A DNA stretch of 64,000 nucleotides from Sipunculus nudus (GCA_026874595.1 CM049309.1:47288079-47352078), one strand, 5' to 3'. Counted from the stretch's first letter, positions 44,301 through 55,710 are shown. Program-made: numbers and translations. Notes: generated from the sequence alone by a model not told the origin.

Positions 44301-45835
44301 GTTCCTAAGATTGATGGTGCCACCTGTATTTTTTATGCATTTCTTCCTTTATTTTCAGAATGCCAAATTATGTTGATACTATCAGATTCGCAACTGTGGT
44401 TTCAACTGTGTCCTTTTGTATTTATTAGGGCCCCACTTGAGAAAGGAGATGCCCTATATTAATCACCCTGTCCGTCCATCTGTTCATCTTTCTGTATGTC
44501 TGTCAAATTTGTTTCCTGGTGATAACTCCAGTTTGGATATGGATTTCAAATTTGACCTATAGTTCACCCATCTCTAACGCATGAGGTCAAGGTCACATGA
44601 CCTACACTTTTAAAAAGATTGTGGATGTATTTTGAGCCAAACTTTCCATTTCAAACTTGCCAATAGGGGAAGTTTTCTCTTGATTTTCGGGTCTCTAGGT
44701 TAAAGTTCAAAGCCACAGAACTCATCAATTCATATATTAGTTTATGAATGATAACTCAAGTATGGGTAGACAGGTTGGCTTCAAACTGATCACAGTTATC
44801 TATATATATATATATATCTGGCACCCATATTTTGAAAAGCTCATAATCATATTTTTATAGACACATTGACCTGAGCATCAAGACCCATGGTCCCCAGTTT
44901 TGTGAACAAACTCAGATTTGATGTCTTCAGTGAATAAGGTAGACACCAAGGGTGACTAAGATGTTAAATATAAATCTGAGTGACAGTCGTCTGTTATCTG
45001 TGGAAGACGTTTTCATCACTGAAGGCTGCTATGAATAAGGATATATTTATATAATGAGTAACTTACGCGATGGAGCATTCAAAAAGGTAAACAAAGCAGC
45101 TTGTGACCTGATGTGACAAATAGGGTGGTGGACCTGCTGAAGCTGCAATGTATACAGTTTAAGTAATGCAGGACACATGTCCATATATAGATTCGAGGCC
45201 AAAAGTGTCATTTATTTCACAGTGCAAATGCAATTATTACATAATTTGCTTGTTTTAACATGCTTGTCAAATTTAGTTTATGCTCATTTGATTTTTTACA
45301 GCATTTTATACCAGCTAATGAATTAATGTTTATTATTATATTTTGGTCCCTGTCCAGTATTTTATACTTTACAGGGTTTTATAAGTTCTCTGGGTATTTT
45401 TACATGCATATTCCAGTCACTTAGTAGAAATACTGAAACTTTCACAAATATGTGATTATGAGTCTCCCACAACTTTCATGTAGTCCATGAAGGTGCACAG
45501 TCAACACAATCACTTGGAAATCATGCCACTGTTCTCAGAGTCAGTTTCAGCTGAGCTCTGGGACCCCTAGGTCCCTTGTTCGTTCTGTTCAATCTAAAGC
45601 TGTATTATAATTTAAAGTAACTGACAATAAACATTATAAAGCAGCATACAATTACAGCTATAAGAGCATCCATTTTAATCACTTATTGGCTATTTTGATA
45701 ATTCTCTTGAGTATTTCTATGGTATTTCCATTACAGGATGTCACATCACCTTTCTCCACCATCAAGGAAGACGGCAAGGGCCAGTTCCAGCTGAAAGTGG
45801 ATGAGCAACTTGTTATTGAAGGGGCAGAAAAGTAG
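39674..45835 (+). CDS. Candidate small three-exon gene, 60 aa, function not recognised
   Basis: Proposed exons are 39674-39684 (ATGGCGGCCCG), 43360-43432 and 45737-45835. Lengths 11, 73 and 99 nt join in frame (phases 2 and 0) to 183 nt including a TAG stop. Both introns are GT-AG with good donors (GTAAGA, GTAAGT) and pyrimidine-rich acceptors (CTTTTCAG, CCATTACAG). Exon 2 reads CPFRKGYKRIMTALLHQYPH then IVKY; exon 3 reads DVTSPFSTIKEDGKGQFQLK then VDEQLVIEGAEK. The pattern GY(K)...L...YP.I...G.FQ...D.QLV faintly recalls the thioredoxin-like Rdx family (SelW/MIEN1), but the CxxC/CxxU motif is not visible, so that is only a hint. Intron 1 contains the minisatellite, and intron 2 a possible exon on the other strand. 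Extra exons may exist. No RNA evidence. Confidence 0.3.
40500..42230. repeat. Minisatellite of about 115-125 bp units, each with a poly-C run and (CA)n
   Basis: Some 14 units share CCATGTATTTGATGTCGAGT, GAAGACAGGTACACATACCT, ATGTGTGTGAGGCCAGTCAC and TTTGTCAGAGAGTACTGTCC. They are separated by CACTC(C)8-20(AC)3-7. Start-to-start spacing of the central units is 115-125 bp, the variation coming from the C and CA tracts. The outermost units are more diverged than the central ones, as expected for unequal exchange in the middle. On the minus strand the open frames rich in Gly and WTVLSDKCDWPHTH are products of the repeat. Confidence 0.9.
42326..43173. mobile_element. AGCTCAGCTGA-family dispersed element, short copy
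   Basis: It starts with AGCTCAGCTG and a GTC(C/T)GT-rich stretch and ends with CAGCAGAGCACAGTGACCC followed by TTTGGTCCCTTG. Both halves align with the longer copy at 46219-48205, which fixes the borders to within a few bases. It carries no gene. The end motif contains a GACCC...GGGTC type palindrome. Class is uncertain. Confidence 0.6.
42636..42810. mobile_element. 175-bp hAT-like MITE rich in AGGTACAGGTAC
   Basis: Ends CCAGGGTTGGGTCCAGGTAC and GTACCTGATCCCAACCCTGG are inverted with two mismatches. Flanks TATATACA (42628-42635) and TATGTACA (42811-42818) form an 8-bp duplication with one mismatch. The interior is almost entirely GGTACAGGTAC-type repeats. It is nested in the longer AGCTCAGCTGA-family element at 42326-43173. 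Confidence 0.72.
43708..43931 (-). other. Possible terminal exon or gene fragment with two hydrophobic segments (minus strand)
   Basis: The minus strand has an acceptor-like AAATCTAG followed by a 74-codon open frame ending in TGA. It contains LLLTFKARFMAIHAYI, then INILFLFCPLFPHLPYF, AFVWAASGVSGSGILIAFIV, LGRGSFQEYKYYTEITHI. Two membrane-spanning stretches and balanced composition are unlike the AT-rich surroundings. I do not recognise the protein. It has no upstream exon that I can find; at higher coordinates it abuts a dispersed element. It may be a captured or retro-inserted gene piece. Confidence 0.3.
43998..45585. mobile_element. AGCTCAGCTGA-family element with one CACAAATCGTAAC monomer
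   Basis: It begins TTTTTAGCTCAGCTGACTAAAAG, followed by a CCGTCCGTT stretch and one monomer (44055-44340) of the same repeat that forms arrays at 1-1260 and 55850-56990. Further right are GGTCAAGGTCACATGACC-type text (about 44585), a (TA)n at 44803 and an end-like CAGCTGAGCTCTGGGACCC at 45549. Whether the whole span is one element is uncertain. Confidence 0.4.
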
Positions 45836-46218
45836 TTTTCACTGGTCATGGCAGCATGGTTCACAACCTTTGGGTATTTGCCATCAGTTACGCTCAGAGG
45901 TTGCAAAAGACATGTTTGTTTATAGAAAAGTATGCCATTGGCAAAGATGATACAAAAGTGCTCACTACAGTCGACACCTGGGCATCAAAACTTAACATTT
46001 CATATTGTGATATAAGACCATTTTGTTTGCTAAGACTTTGGGAACCAAATATTAATATACAATGCTAGTTCTTGTTAAATTTAAGCTTGTTGTGCATTTG
46101 AGTGTATCAATGAGATATTTTATTTTAAAAGTGGAATTGTAATTTATGTTAAATTACTTCAAAGTTTACAATTAAGATTTTCAACTGCATTAAGTAACCA
46201 TATTTATATTACATTTTT

Positions 46219-48205
46219 AGCTCAGCTGACTACAAGTAATCTGAGCTACAGTAATGGTCCGTTGTCCGTCAGCCTGTCCTTTTAGACTGGCATGTTTTGA
46301 AACCATCAGACCAACGAATCAAAAATTCAGCATACTGTTTGATGTTCCCGAGACCCCCTACCAAACCGTACACTGGGTCATTGCAGGTTTGTTCCTTCGA
46401 GAAATTAAGGTAAAACCTGAATTTTCAATTAAAAACCTATTATTAAAAACTTTCAGGACTGCCTAATATCACTTTCCTTTCCTTAATATTTACTATAATT
46501 ATTTCTATCTATAGTTTCTATGTACATGCCAGAAATTAGGTCAGTATTACGTAATTTGTGAAACTTATGGGCCAAAACAGAATGCACTTTGTAAAACAAT
46601 AGGGAAAGAAAGCTGAATCCCTTCACATGATAATTGTTGAAGCTAAAGCATTTTTTCCAGTTATATGGCTTTATTCAATAAAAATTTAGTTGTATACCTA
46701 AAATTAGACTTGATTTTTTTTAATTTTATGTTATTGGCATAAATATAAAATTAGTACCTTAAATTTTGGCCAACATTGACCATTGCATTTTTTTTTACAT
46801 TTGATTTAATATTCACAGCAGGTAAACATAAGAATTTAACCTGAAATTTGAAAGTAAAGTTTAAAAAAAAATATACTAGTTATTAAAGTTTTCTACAGAG
46901 GCTCTTTTGTAATGATTTGCATTGTCAAGATCCACTTCTGGTGGATCAGCCCTGCCTGGGTAACCTTATCAGTGATGCAACGCTAGTCGATCACCCCTGC
47001 TGTCACAGGTGTACATTTATTCTTATGGCACCTCTCCCTCCCCCTCTCCTAGTGTATTGCAATAACTGTATTTCTTTAATTGTGAAGCTGTTTACATTCC
47101 AGTGTACAAAACTTTTCTTGAAATAATTATTCAAAGAGTAATCTAGTTGATGTCGTGTTGTGGTAATGTGGCATCTCCTTTTAAATAATTTTAGCGAATT
47201 AAAATATTATTAAACCCATCAGTAGGCATAATTTGGATAATATGTGAGCCAAATCATGGATAAGTCAAGGTGCAACTTAAAATTGTGAATTCTAAATCGT
47301 GTTATTTTCAAATTTTTATTGTTTTTCAAATTTAAGAAATATATATCATAAAAATAGATCTGTGTACATACTGTGATGTTACCTGACCAAATAAGCTATA
47401 ACTTTTGATGCAGTTTGTGAATTATGAATCAACTTAGATATTCAGATATATATGTTATACGGTGAATGCATAGTAAAATTTATAAACTTGAAAAAAAAAT
47501 TGATGTTATTAAAAAGATGAAGATCTAGTGCAAACATTTGTTCATTATTTTCCTGCTTCAATGGAATCGGAATTAAAGTGATTTGATTCTTTTTCCATTT
47601 TTTTACCTGTTTTTAAATATTTAATTATTATAAATAACCTTTTTTCTGTAAACACAGTTGACTTAAATTTTATATCCTGTAAGAAGTATATTCAATGGAA
47701 ATTGTTACTCCCCTCATCATCACCCCCCCCCCCCCCTTTGTCATCACTTTGTCCCTGCACCTGAGCACTTTGGACAATAGTTTTATTTGCAAGTGCACAA
47801 CATTTATAAAATAATGAAAATGTATACAGAGGTGTTACACCAACCATCAAGTCCTTTAAATGTTAATGTTATGGGAACTGTAAACATTGGATAAAATAGA
47901 GAACAAATTGGTTTTATAAAAAAAATAGAATCTAATTGAACAAATGTGTAAACTGCTGAACTGTCAACAGCTTATCAAAAAGCCAATCAGTGGTCATGGT
48001 AATAATATAGATCTTTATTCACAAACTGCATACATTCTTAAAATTAGGAAACACATTGTAAGATCAAAAAATATTATTTGCAACAGTTTCTTCGACCAAT
48101 CATGGCCTATATTACCACTTCTTCTCAGATTTTATCTCCATTTGTTTTTATTTTATTTTAACGTTCAAGGTCAACTTCGGCTGAGCACAGTGACCCATGG
48201 GTCAA
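46219..48205. mobile_element. AGCTCAGCTGA-family dispersed element, about 2 kb copy
   Basis: The left end TTTTTAGCTCAGCTGACT and the right end CGGCTGAGCACAGTGACCCATGGGTC match the termini of the copy at 42326-43173; about 150 bp at the left and 270 bp at the right align. The extra 1.1 kb in the middle is AT-rich, with a poly-C run at about 47724 and no recognisable gene. It could be one element with a longer interior or one interrupted by another repeat. Confidence 0.5.
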
Positions 48206-49140
48206 AGTTTAAAGCCATTATAAAAAAACTATGTTTCAAAAGATAGAGTAACCAGGTTTCATAAAATTATTTCACATGAATAACATATAATGAATTATAT
48301 GTTATTTTACATTTAAGCATTGTCTTCACATTATTAAAAGTATGAAATATGTTGAACAACATATCTTAAATTCTAATATTCAGAAACAAGAACCTGGTTT
48401 TTAAATGTACAATTTTACACCTATTATCATTTTCTTATATAGGTCAAGGATAAATAAAAGATTTTATTTGATTTATTATCTGACAGAAAAGGCTTATTAT
48501 ATGTGCAAAGTGGCTTGCAACTTAAGATGCTAAGAAAGTGGATAACAAAACGAGCTATTCTGCAAATTATACATCATTTCATGTAAGACATATGTGTTTT
48601 GATGTCATTTTAATACAAGAAAGTTTTGATGGTACTATCTGTTTATAAATTATTATAGTTTGAATTCAAGCAGTGTCTAATTCGATCCCCCATCCCCCTA
48701 AATAATACCAGTAATGAGGAATTTGTTACATTTTCAGACAATTTTTAATGGATATCCTGTGACATGAAGTGCTGATATATTTTATGGGCTTTCTATTAAG
48801 CGTAATTCTCAGTTGTGATTTCTATATATCACTTATGTTATCTTTTGATTAATCTTATGTGCAAACATATTGTAATTGTTTGTATAGGTGATGTGTTTCA
48901 GTTAAGTCTGGAAGATTTTTAATATTTCAAAACAGCATCTTGTAGGACTTCTAAGAATGTTGTTCTTAAGTCGAATTAGCATGAGCGGCAATTGTTTATG
49001 TTATACTCATGTAAAGATTTAATATCAAATAAATAGATCTGGATTTCTGCAAATTATTGTTTCCTTGTTTTTTTTTACAGATTATGCACAGTTACCCTAG
49101 AAGACAATATGTACTTCGTGATATGACCTATACATTTCTT
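48205..49140. other. AT-rich DNA with no recognisable gene
   Basis: No coding frame, repeat or element border could be supported in this stretch. Confidence 0.4.
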
Positions 49141-49368
49141 GTTTGTCCTAAATACAAAATCTTTCAAAAGGGGTTTTTTTCATGGCCCTATAAAGGTTAT
49201 TTGGTTTGATGTAATTTAAATAAAACCTTTAAAGGGTTTTAAAAAAAACCTATTAAAGGTTTTTCGGAAATGGGTTTTCTCAAAAAAACCATTAAAGGGT
49301 TTCTGTATTTGGACACGATAAAAACCTTTTTATTACCCTTTAGAAAACCTTTTCTTTTTACAGTGAAT
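49140..49368. repeat. AACCTTTAAAGGGTTTT palindromic repeat cluster
   Basis: Four or five near-palindromic units built on AAACC(A/T)TTAAAGG(G)TTTT follow each other directly before the large palindrome. Similar text (AAAGGGTTTTATAAAACGG, AAATGGGTTTTG) occurs at 39240-39355, next to the related repeat there. Confidence 0.5.
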
Positions 49369-50166
49369 AAAGCCCGTGTCTGACCGAATAACGAACCAAA
49401 AAACTTTTTTTTATAAGAAAATGGACATGGAAAGCTAAAGTTTAGACTTTCTTTTTCGTGTTGGGGATGATTTAGATGCAATAACGACATGTAACAGAAG
49501 TATAAGCGAATGATAAAAGAAGCCGGCGAACCAAACCATATACAAAACTTAAAAAAACCGAAATAGGCGTATAAAATGCGCTTGATTAACGAACCAATAG
49601 CGACACGGGCTTACTGAAATTTCGCTTTGTCTTCGGGCTATTTGGCGAATGAAAACCGAAGTCAGCGAATCAATTCCGACATGGGCGCACAGTAAGCGAC
49701 AGAAAAACGGATTTAAGCTATTGATCCGCTTTTCATTCGCTTTCCCGGTGTGATGGGTGCTTAATATTGGCAGTATATATGTGAAAATCGCAGACCTCGT
49801 AGAAAACCGTGCATCCCTTTTTTGCGGTATTCCATCCATATTTGTTCGCTTTTGATTCGCCCGTGTTGCTTTTGATGTGTTTTTCATTCGCTTTTGTCGC
49901 TATTGGCTCGCTTTCAGTGAGCCCATGTCGCTTTTGTTCGTTAATCATGCGCTTTTCATTCGCCTATTTTGATTTTCCCTCGCTTTTGTATATGTTTTGG
50001 TTTGCCGGCCTTTTTTTTATCATTCGTTTATAGTTCAGTTTCGTGTCGTTATTGCATCAAAATCATCCCAAACACCTTAATAATTTCTAAACTTTTGCTT
50101 TCTTTGTCCATTGTTTTCATTAAAAATAAAGTTTTTGGTTCTTTATTCGGTCTAACACGGGCTTTA
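49369..50166. mobile_element. Large palindromic element (about 800 bp) with AAGCCCGTGT ends
   Basis: Two imperfect inverted arms of about 320 bp (49371-49690 and 49850-50165) flank a loop of about 160 bp. The ends are TA|AAGCCCGTGT and ACACGGGCTT|TA, consistent with a TA target site. Inside each arm, units such as TTTTCATTCGC and TGTCGCTATTGGTTCG recur. Transcribed, it would fold into a long hairpin. A diverged relative lies in the opposite orientation at 38706-39235. No gene is present. Confidence 0.65.
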
Positions 50167-50284
50167 CGAAGCTAAAAAAGACCTCAGGGCACTCTAAACG
50201 CGCTCTCCTGCGATCTTGGCCACCTTCAGAGCGCAGCTGGATCGCCTTCAAGTGTGATGCGGGGTAAAGTATAGCATAGTGTCC

Positions 50285-50640
50285 GTTAATATGGCGGCAG
50301 TTTGATCATTACATATTGAAGGAGGCCATTTTCAATCTCCCCACTGACGCCCTCAAAGTTAAGCGTGCCTTTTTGTAATCACACTATTAGCGGCCCCTCG
50401 TCAAGAAAACTGCCAATTATGTATAATATCCTTAACCTTAATTCTGTTAAAGGTTATGAACAATCTAATTAACATAGATTATTGTGGTCAGCCATATTAC
50501 TTCGGCATATTACGCCTGTTTGACAGCCGAATTTACCGTGTCCGGAGGTGACGACCATAAACGCCACCTTTCAATGGGTTGTATTCATATACATAATTTG
50601 CCGTCATTGCATATGAAATTGCAGTTAAAAACTGGCTTTC
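50285..50640 (+). pseudogene. DIRS-like fragment C (tyrosine recombinase part)
   Basis: DNA from 50290 (GATCATTACATATTGAAG) matches copy A from about 15185 onward through the WSAI-LAYYACL region. The Arg codon that follows ACL in copy A is lost by a small deletion (ACLTAEF), so the recombinase core is broken. It runs on to TVSGGDDHKRHLSMGCIHIH, past the point where copy A is cut off. RT and RNase H parts are absent. It abuts a poly-C/poly-G type repeat at its right side. Confidence 0.7.
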
Positions 50641-50845
50641 CCAATCAGAGGTTAGGAAAACGAAGGGTTAGACACAGAAGGACTTATGTCAAAACCTAAA
50701 ATAGGTCCCCAGGTCTGTAAAGGATGGGGATCCAGTGCGTAAATTGGTCTTAAATCCCTGAAAAAGGTTGCTTTGGCTGAGAAGAGGGGAGGGTCCTGAC
50801 CCCCCCCCCCCCCCCAAACACCTTGGATCCCCTTCTTTTGTGCAA
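50640..50845. repeat. GGATCC-type MITE, copy 3
   Basis: AGGTTAGGAAAACGAAGGGT ... GGGTCCTGA then a poly-C run (50799-50815) and CTTGGATCCCCTTCTTTTG. It follows DIRS fragment C directly. Confidence 0.5.
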
Positions 50846-51986
50846 TTCTCCAGTACCTAAAGGTGAGAAACAGTTTGACCCAGAATCATGCTACCGATAC
50901 CCTTTATCACTTCCAAAACAAAATTAAAATTCCGGCTCTGGGGCCCAGTAAGTTCATGCACTGCGTATCTATGAAAAACACGTGGCAATTACGGCAGTTA
51001 ATTGTCCAGATCCACTGGCCATACGGCCGGCCGATTTAGAGGTCGTACGAGTGCCGTGCAAGATTCTTACGGTCACCCGCGTTAATGGATCTCAACACCG
51101 CACCGATTTTCTAAAACCGGACCGATTTTACTGAAATCGTGTGTATGCCGTGTGGGTCGATAATTAAATGTAAATTTCACCAGCGGGCTCCATCGTGATA
51201 TTTGAAAGATGTCTGGGTAGACTTTTGGTTCTGTGATAATATGCAAGAGTTTGTAGGTCAAATCAGGTCACACACGGCTCCTATCTTTCATTTTGTTTGC
51301 ATCTCTATGTAAATATGTTCTGATATATTGCTGGATAACCCCATTTGTAATTGTAATAAAAATGCTGATCCTTTTATATATTATATTTCTAAGAGATACT
51401 GATGTCCATTGACCCGCCTTGAGGTCGAATAATTAGTTAACATTAGTGATTTTGCATTTAACCTTTTTTCATATGAGGGACTCTGAAGTTGCTCATCAGT
51501 CGGTCGATTCAGACGTCGTTCGACAGCCGCGCCGGATTTCCAGTCATCCGCACTGGTATCGTGGCAGTGGATCTCAGCGCCACGCAGGTTTATTTGGACG
51601 GACCGAGACGTGCGTGCGCCGTGCGAGTCAATCAAAACTTTTTGATTTAATCGGCTCGGCTCAGGCCGTTTAATACTAATAAAGTCCTGTAAAACTGCAA
51701 ACTTTTCAAAACCTAATGAGATTTATGCCTGATAACAGGCATCTCAAATTTGTAAAACTGTTTAATATTAAACACTATTTATGGCTGCAGTTACTAAATC
51801 CCATTTAAATTCTCTCCATCCGAGGGATCTCAAATGAATTATTAAATTGCCAGAAATGTCCTGAATGTAAATGAATAATTTTTTTATATTTATAGTATAA
51901 TTTTATGGGAAATGTTCAAAGGTGATCATTGGACCCTTGTTTTCTATAATGTAGTCCGAAACAAACCGAAATTATTCTTCTGAAAG

Positions 51987-54015
51987 CAGACCTTGGAGCC
52001 GCCGCCGAATTGCGCCAGCCGCCGCCGTTTATTTTATAAGGAAGCCGCCGCCGAGAGTTTTCTTGAGCCGCTGAATTGCGCCAGCCGCCGCCAATTATTT
52101 AACACAGGCTCAGCCGCCAGTGAAATACTGATAAGCTGATGAAAGAAAGGATATTCGCTTGCATACTTCAGCTTGTAAATAGTTACTACAGCAACATGTT
52201 AACACAAACCCGTCTCCAGCAGATTTCACCGAGCTGTATGGCTTCACAATGGTCATGCCTGATTAATTTTAAGGATGTTGTAAGTCATTATGTTAGACAA
52301 TTAACAAGGTTCCCGAAAGCCCCTTTTTCAGACCGGATAACTGGCATATTCCCCATTTGATCAAGGGCGTATCTATAATCCAGGTTGCTGAGAAACTAAG
52401 AGAAAAAGTGCCAGAATCCAGATCATTCCCAAGTTTATTCAGTCAGATACTGATGCTTGGTCATTAAAAATATTGAGATCGATGTGCAATATTTAAAAAA
52501 AATGATATACTGCTCGGTTAACATTCAGGATTAAATGAAAGAAAACCGTTGGGAAAAGCTGTTATATGTGTATAAAAAATATGCATGCATTTTTGTTTCC
52601 AGCCACAATAAGCCATTTTAGTGTACGTATAACCGTAAACCGATGTCGGCAGCTAGCGACCGCTCATAACTACGTCATATTATAATCATGCTACAAATGT
52701 CATTCGCGTAAACACCTATGGATAAATGTCATAAAATCCTTTAGCGGAAACTTAACTTTTAAGCGAGTCTGATTGGTTTGCAATTAGAAGTTAAAACGCC
52801 AGACCAAATCAGTGTCAAACAGCTGCAGACACCGGCTGCTTCAACGACTGACAAACATTTTGCCGCATGAACATATCAAGGGTCACAGAGATCTCAGAGA
52901 TCTCAGATATCGGGGATGATTGAGGCTTACACCTGCGAAAATTCATGACAGAATTCCTATTTCAATTAAGACACGGGACAAATTACGTATACAATTGCGA
53001 CCGGGAAAGTTCAGCGCAGGAAAAAAACATGTCGATCTCAGTCTAGGCCTAATGGAATCAGGGATTTCGTGGTTGTAGCAGTGAGTTGGTCTGTTCACAT
53101 TACATCAAGAAGAATTCACAATATGTGTTTTGAGTAATCAAATTTTAATGATTATTACAAAAACTCTTTGGCTGGGGTTCGATTTTGTACGATTATGTCA
53201 CCTCTCTCCATCATCAAATGACAGATTGTTACCAAATGTTATGATTTATTTAGAGACACTCGCGGGTGAACCATGACTTTCTGAACACTTTATATATACA
53301 CAATTTCCTGCCCTTTCACATAACCCCCATGCGATACAATTTAAAGAAGAAGCAAACACTACGTCAAGCCATGACATTTGTAGTTCGGAACACGAAAAAC
53401 GATTATCCGGTTAATTTGTTATGCAAATGAGGGCACGAAAAACAGTTGCTCAGCGGATGCAAACAATGATATCTTTTTATCTCAAAAGCTGAATTGAAAC
53501 CTTCGTTTTTCCTAGATGCTTTTAGCAATGTAACGTTATATCAGTTGAGATCAAATAATTCATGTGTACCCGACGTCTGTCAAAAGAAATGAGGAAAATC
53601 ATAACAATTTTCATCTGATCAAATAAGCGCTCAGCTTCACCAAAACACGCTTTATTGTCAGATCTGAAAACACAATGGGGGAACCCCCATCCTTCACGTA
53701 ACCACTCACTGCCCTTGTACACGGCTGGCATGATATTGAATAAAATTAATTATCCAAAGGGTAATTACCTTGTCAAAATATTTGTTAAATTTGTTTCATA
53801 TTATTGTATATATAAATATAATTGCATTATACTGAGACAACATTTTGTCCATTAAATATTTGCCTAATCTTTACGGCTCAGCCGGCTAGCCAGCCACAAC
53901 GTTGTCCACTCAGCCATCACCATTGTTCTTAGACCTGAGCCGGCTCAGCCGGCTAGCCAGCCATTTTTTCTTCTAGCCAGCCGATTTACTGGTCAACGGC
54001 TGGCTCCCAGGTCTG
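51987..54015. mobile_element. hAT-like element, 2029 bp, with perfect 8-bp TSD
   Basis: The left end CAGACCTTGGAGCC and the right end GGCTCCCAGGTCTG are inverted (13 of 14). The flanks carry a perfect 8-bp direct repeat TCTGAAAG (51979-51986 and 54016-54023), as in hAT transposons. Subterminal repeats differ on the two sides: AGCCGCCGCCG...TTGCGCC blocks at 51990-52125 on the left and GAGCCGGCTCAGCCGGCTAGCC blocks at 53875-54005 on the right. These could be transposase-binding sites. The 1.7-kb interior is AT-rich and I see no transposase domain in any frame, so it is non-autonomous or has lost its gene. Confidence 0.78.
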
Positions 54016-54109
54016 TCTGAAAGAAGAAAGCAACGACAAACGACAGCAGAACAGTACTCGCCTCAGCTCAGTTGTAAGTTTATACACGGTATTTTTTTAT
54101 CCATCATAC

Positions 54110-54412
54110 CTACTCATCAGCCACTCCCTTATCCAGATTCTCCTCCTTTTTCAGTCTTGCCAATTCGGGCCTAGCAGTCAGCAGCATAGTCGAGTTGCCA
54201 ATAGGGGTACCTATAAATTGTCTATCGTACATGTTTTTCTGACAGATTTGTGATGGTAGGGGTCCACTGATTTTTTTTAAGAAGGGTAGTCCCCAACGAC
54301 GACCTTGGGCATCTTTGTATCCCAAGACAAAGTCGGGGGATACTATGTTTTCATATCGGTCCCGCCGCCGCGTATAAATCTTGTTGGCGCGATAATTCAA
54401 AAAATATTTCAC
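54110..54412 (-). other. Unrecognised 100-codon open frame, fragment of a repeated sequence
   Basis: Minus-strand open frame without an ATG at its start. It includes DFVLGYKDAQGRRWGLPFLK, KISGPLPSQICQKNMYDRQF, IGTPIGNSTMLLTARPELAR and ends GVADE before TAG. Composition is coding-like. A diverged, frame-broken relative lies on the plus strand at 60003-60085 (GTCGTCGTGAGGACAACCC, GTGGACCCCTACCATT). So the family is repeated and probably belongs to an unidentified mobile element. It lies between the hAT-like element and the 310-bp tandem repeats. I do not recognise the family. Confidence 0.35.
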
Positions 54413-55160
54413 GGATCTTTACCAAACTTAATATATGTATAGATATGGGTGAGAGGACGACGCCTATTTAAGATGAGGTCATGACCTTAACTATGAGAGT
54501 GTCCTTGACCTTGAATAAATCCAATTTTGGGGAAAATCACACAAATTCTTAAATATCTCAAGAAATCTTGCATGGATTGATCCCAAAATCAAGTTGATGG
54601 AAGATCATGGATAGGTTTGTCATGTTCCAGAAACTGGTGGCGCCACCTTTTATTCTTTACTTGTTTTCGTGCCGTTTAATACCCCTAAAATTGCCACTTG
54701 ACAGTACTGTGAGCATTATAAGTCAAACACTAATGGACAGATTTCTTTTATATTACGCATATACATAGACATGGGTTATGGGATATTGTTTTTATAAATT
54801 GGGGTCATGACCTTTCCTATTAGAGTGGCCTTGTTCTTGAATACTGCCATATATGGTGAAAATTACACAAAATCATTAATATCTCAATAAGGGATGAATG
54901 GATTGGTCCAAAAATCAACTTGACCGAAGATCTTCTATAGTATTGTCATGTACCGGAAACAGGTAGCGCCACCTGTTATTCTTTTACTTGTTTTCGTGCC
55001 GTTATTGCCACTTAACAGTACTGTGAGCATTATAAGTAAAAAACTAATGGACAGATTTCTTTCATATTATGCATATACATAGACATGGGTTAGGGGATGA
55101 TGGATTTTGAATTTGGGGTCATGACCCCTTCTATGAGAGTGACCTTTTCTATGAGTGTGG
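54405..55160. repeat. Tandem repeat of about 310-bp monomers
   Basis: Three units start near 54405, 54700 and 55015. They share ATGGACAGATTTCTTT, CATATACATAGACATGGGTT, GGGGTCATGACC, and CTGGTGGCGCCACC with TTCTTTTACTTGTTTTCGTGCC. Confidence 0.65.
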
Positions 55161-55239
55161 TCAGATATTAATTGTTGATGAAGATGGGGGGGCCTATTCT
55201 TAAAGGGGGGGGATTAATTATCTGAGGATACTATGGCAC

Positions 55240-55710
55240 CTGCGGTGCCAAGAAATATCTAGTTTGTAATATGCAAATTAGGGCCGCCATTAACAAAAAT
55301 TGTATTTTCTTCGATATCTCAAGAACAAACAATGACAGTTGGTCGAATATGGTTTCTAGACCTTGATTTTCATGGTAAAAAATGAAAATAAAACCATAGT
55401 TGGAACGGTTTAGTGGGTATTTAAAAATGTAATATGTAAATCTGGGCCGACATTTATGGAAATTCTACCTTTCCCAATATCTCAACAACTAACCATGATA
55501 ACTGGCAAAACTAACCATAATGATTGGTCGAACATAGTATCTAGAGCTAGGTTTTCATGGTCAAAGATTTAAATGAAACCATGTGAATAATATTTAGATG
55601 CATTGGATGGAAATTTTACTTTCCTGAATATCCCACTAGATAAATAATGGAAACCATTTAATAATATTTAGACACGCATGGGATCTAGAAATATTTTTAA
55701 TGATTGAAGA
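55240..55710 (-). repeat. Array of about 180-bp units, inverted relative to 59.1-60.0 kb
   Basis: TATGCAAATTAGGGCCGCCATT, ATATCTCAA, CTAGACCTTGATTTTCATGG and AAACCATAGTTG recur two to three times. On the opposite strand the same family fills 59060-60010. Confidence 0.55.

Noticed and set aside
44580-44610. Nuclear-receptor-like AGGTCA half sites (GGTCAAGGTCACATGACC)
   Set aside because: They lie inside a dispersed repeat in which such text is common; no gene is near enough to support a regulatory role.
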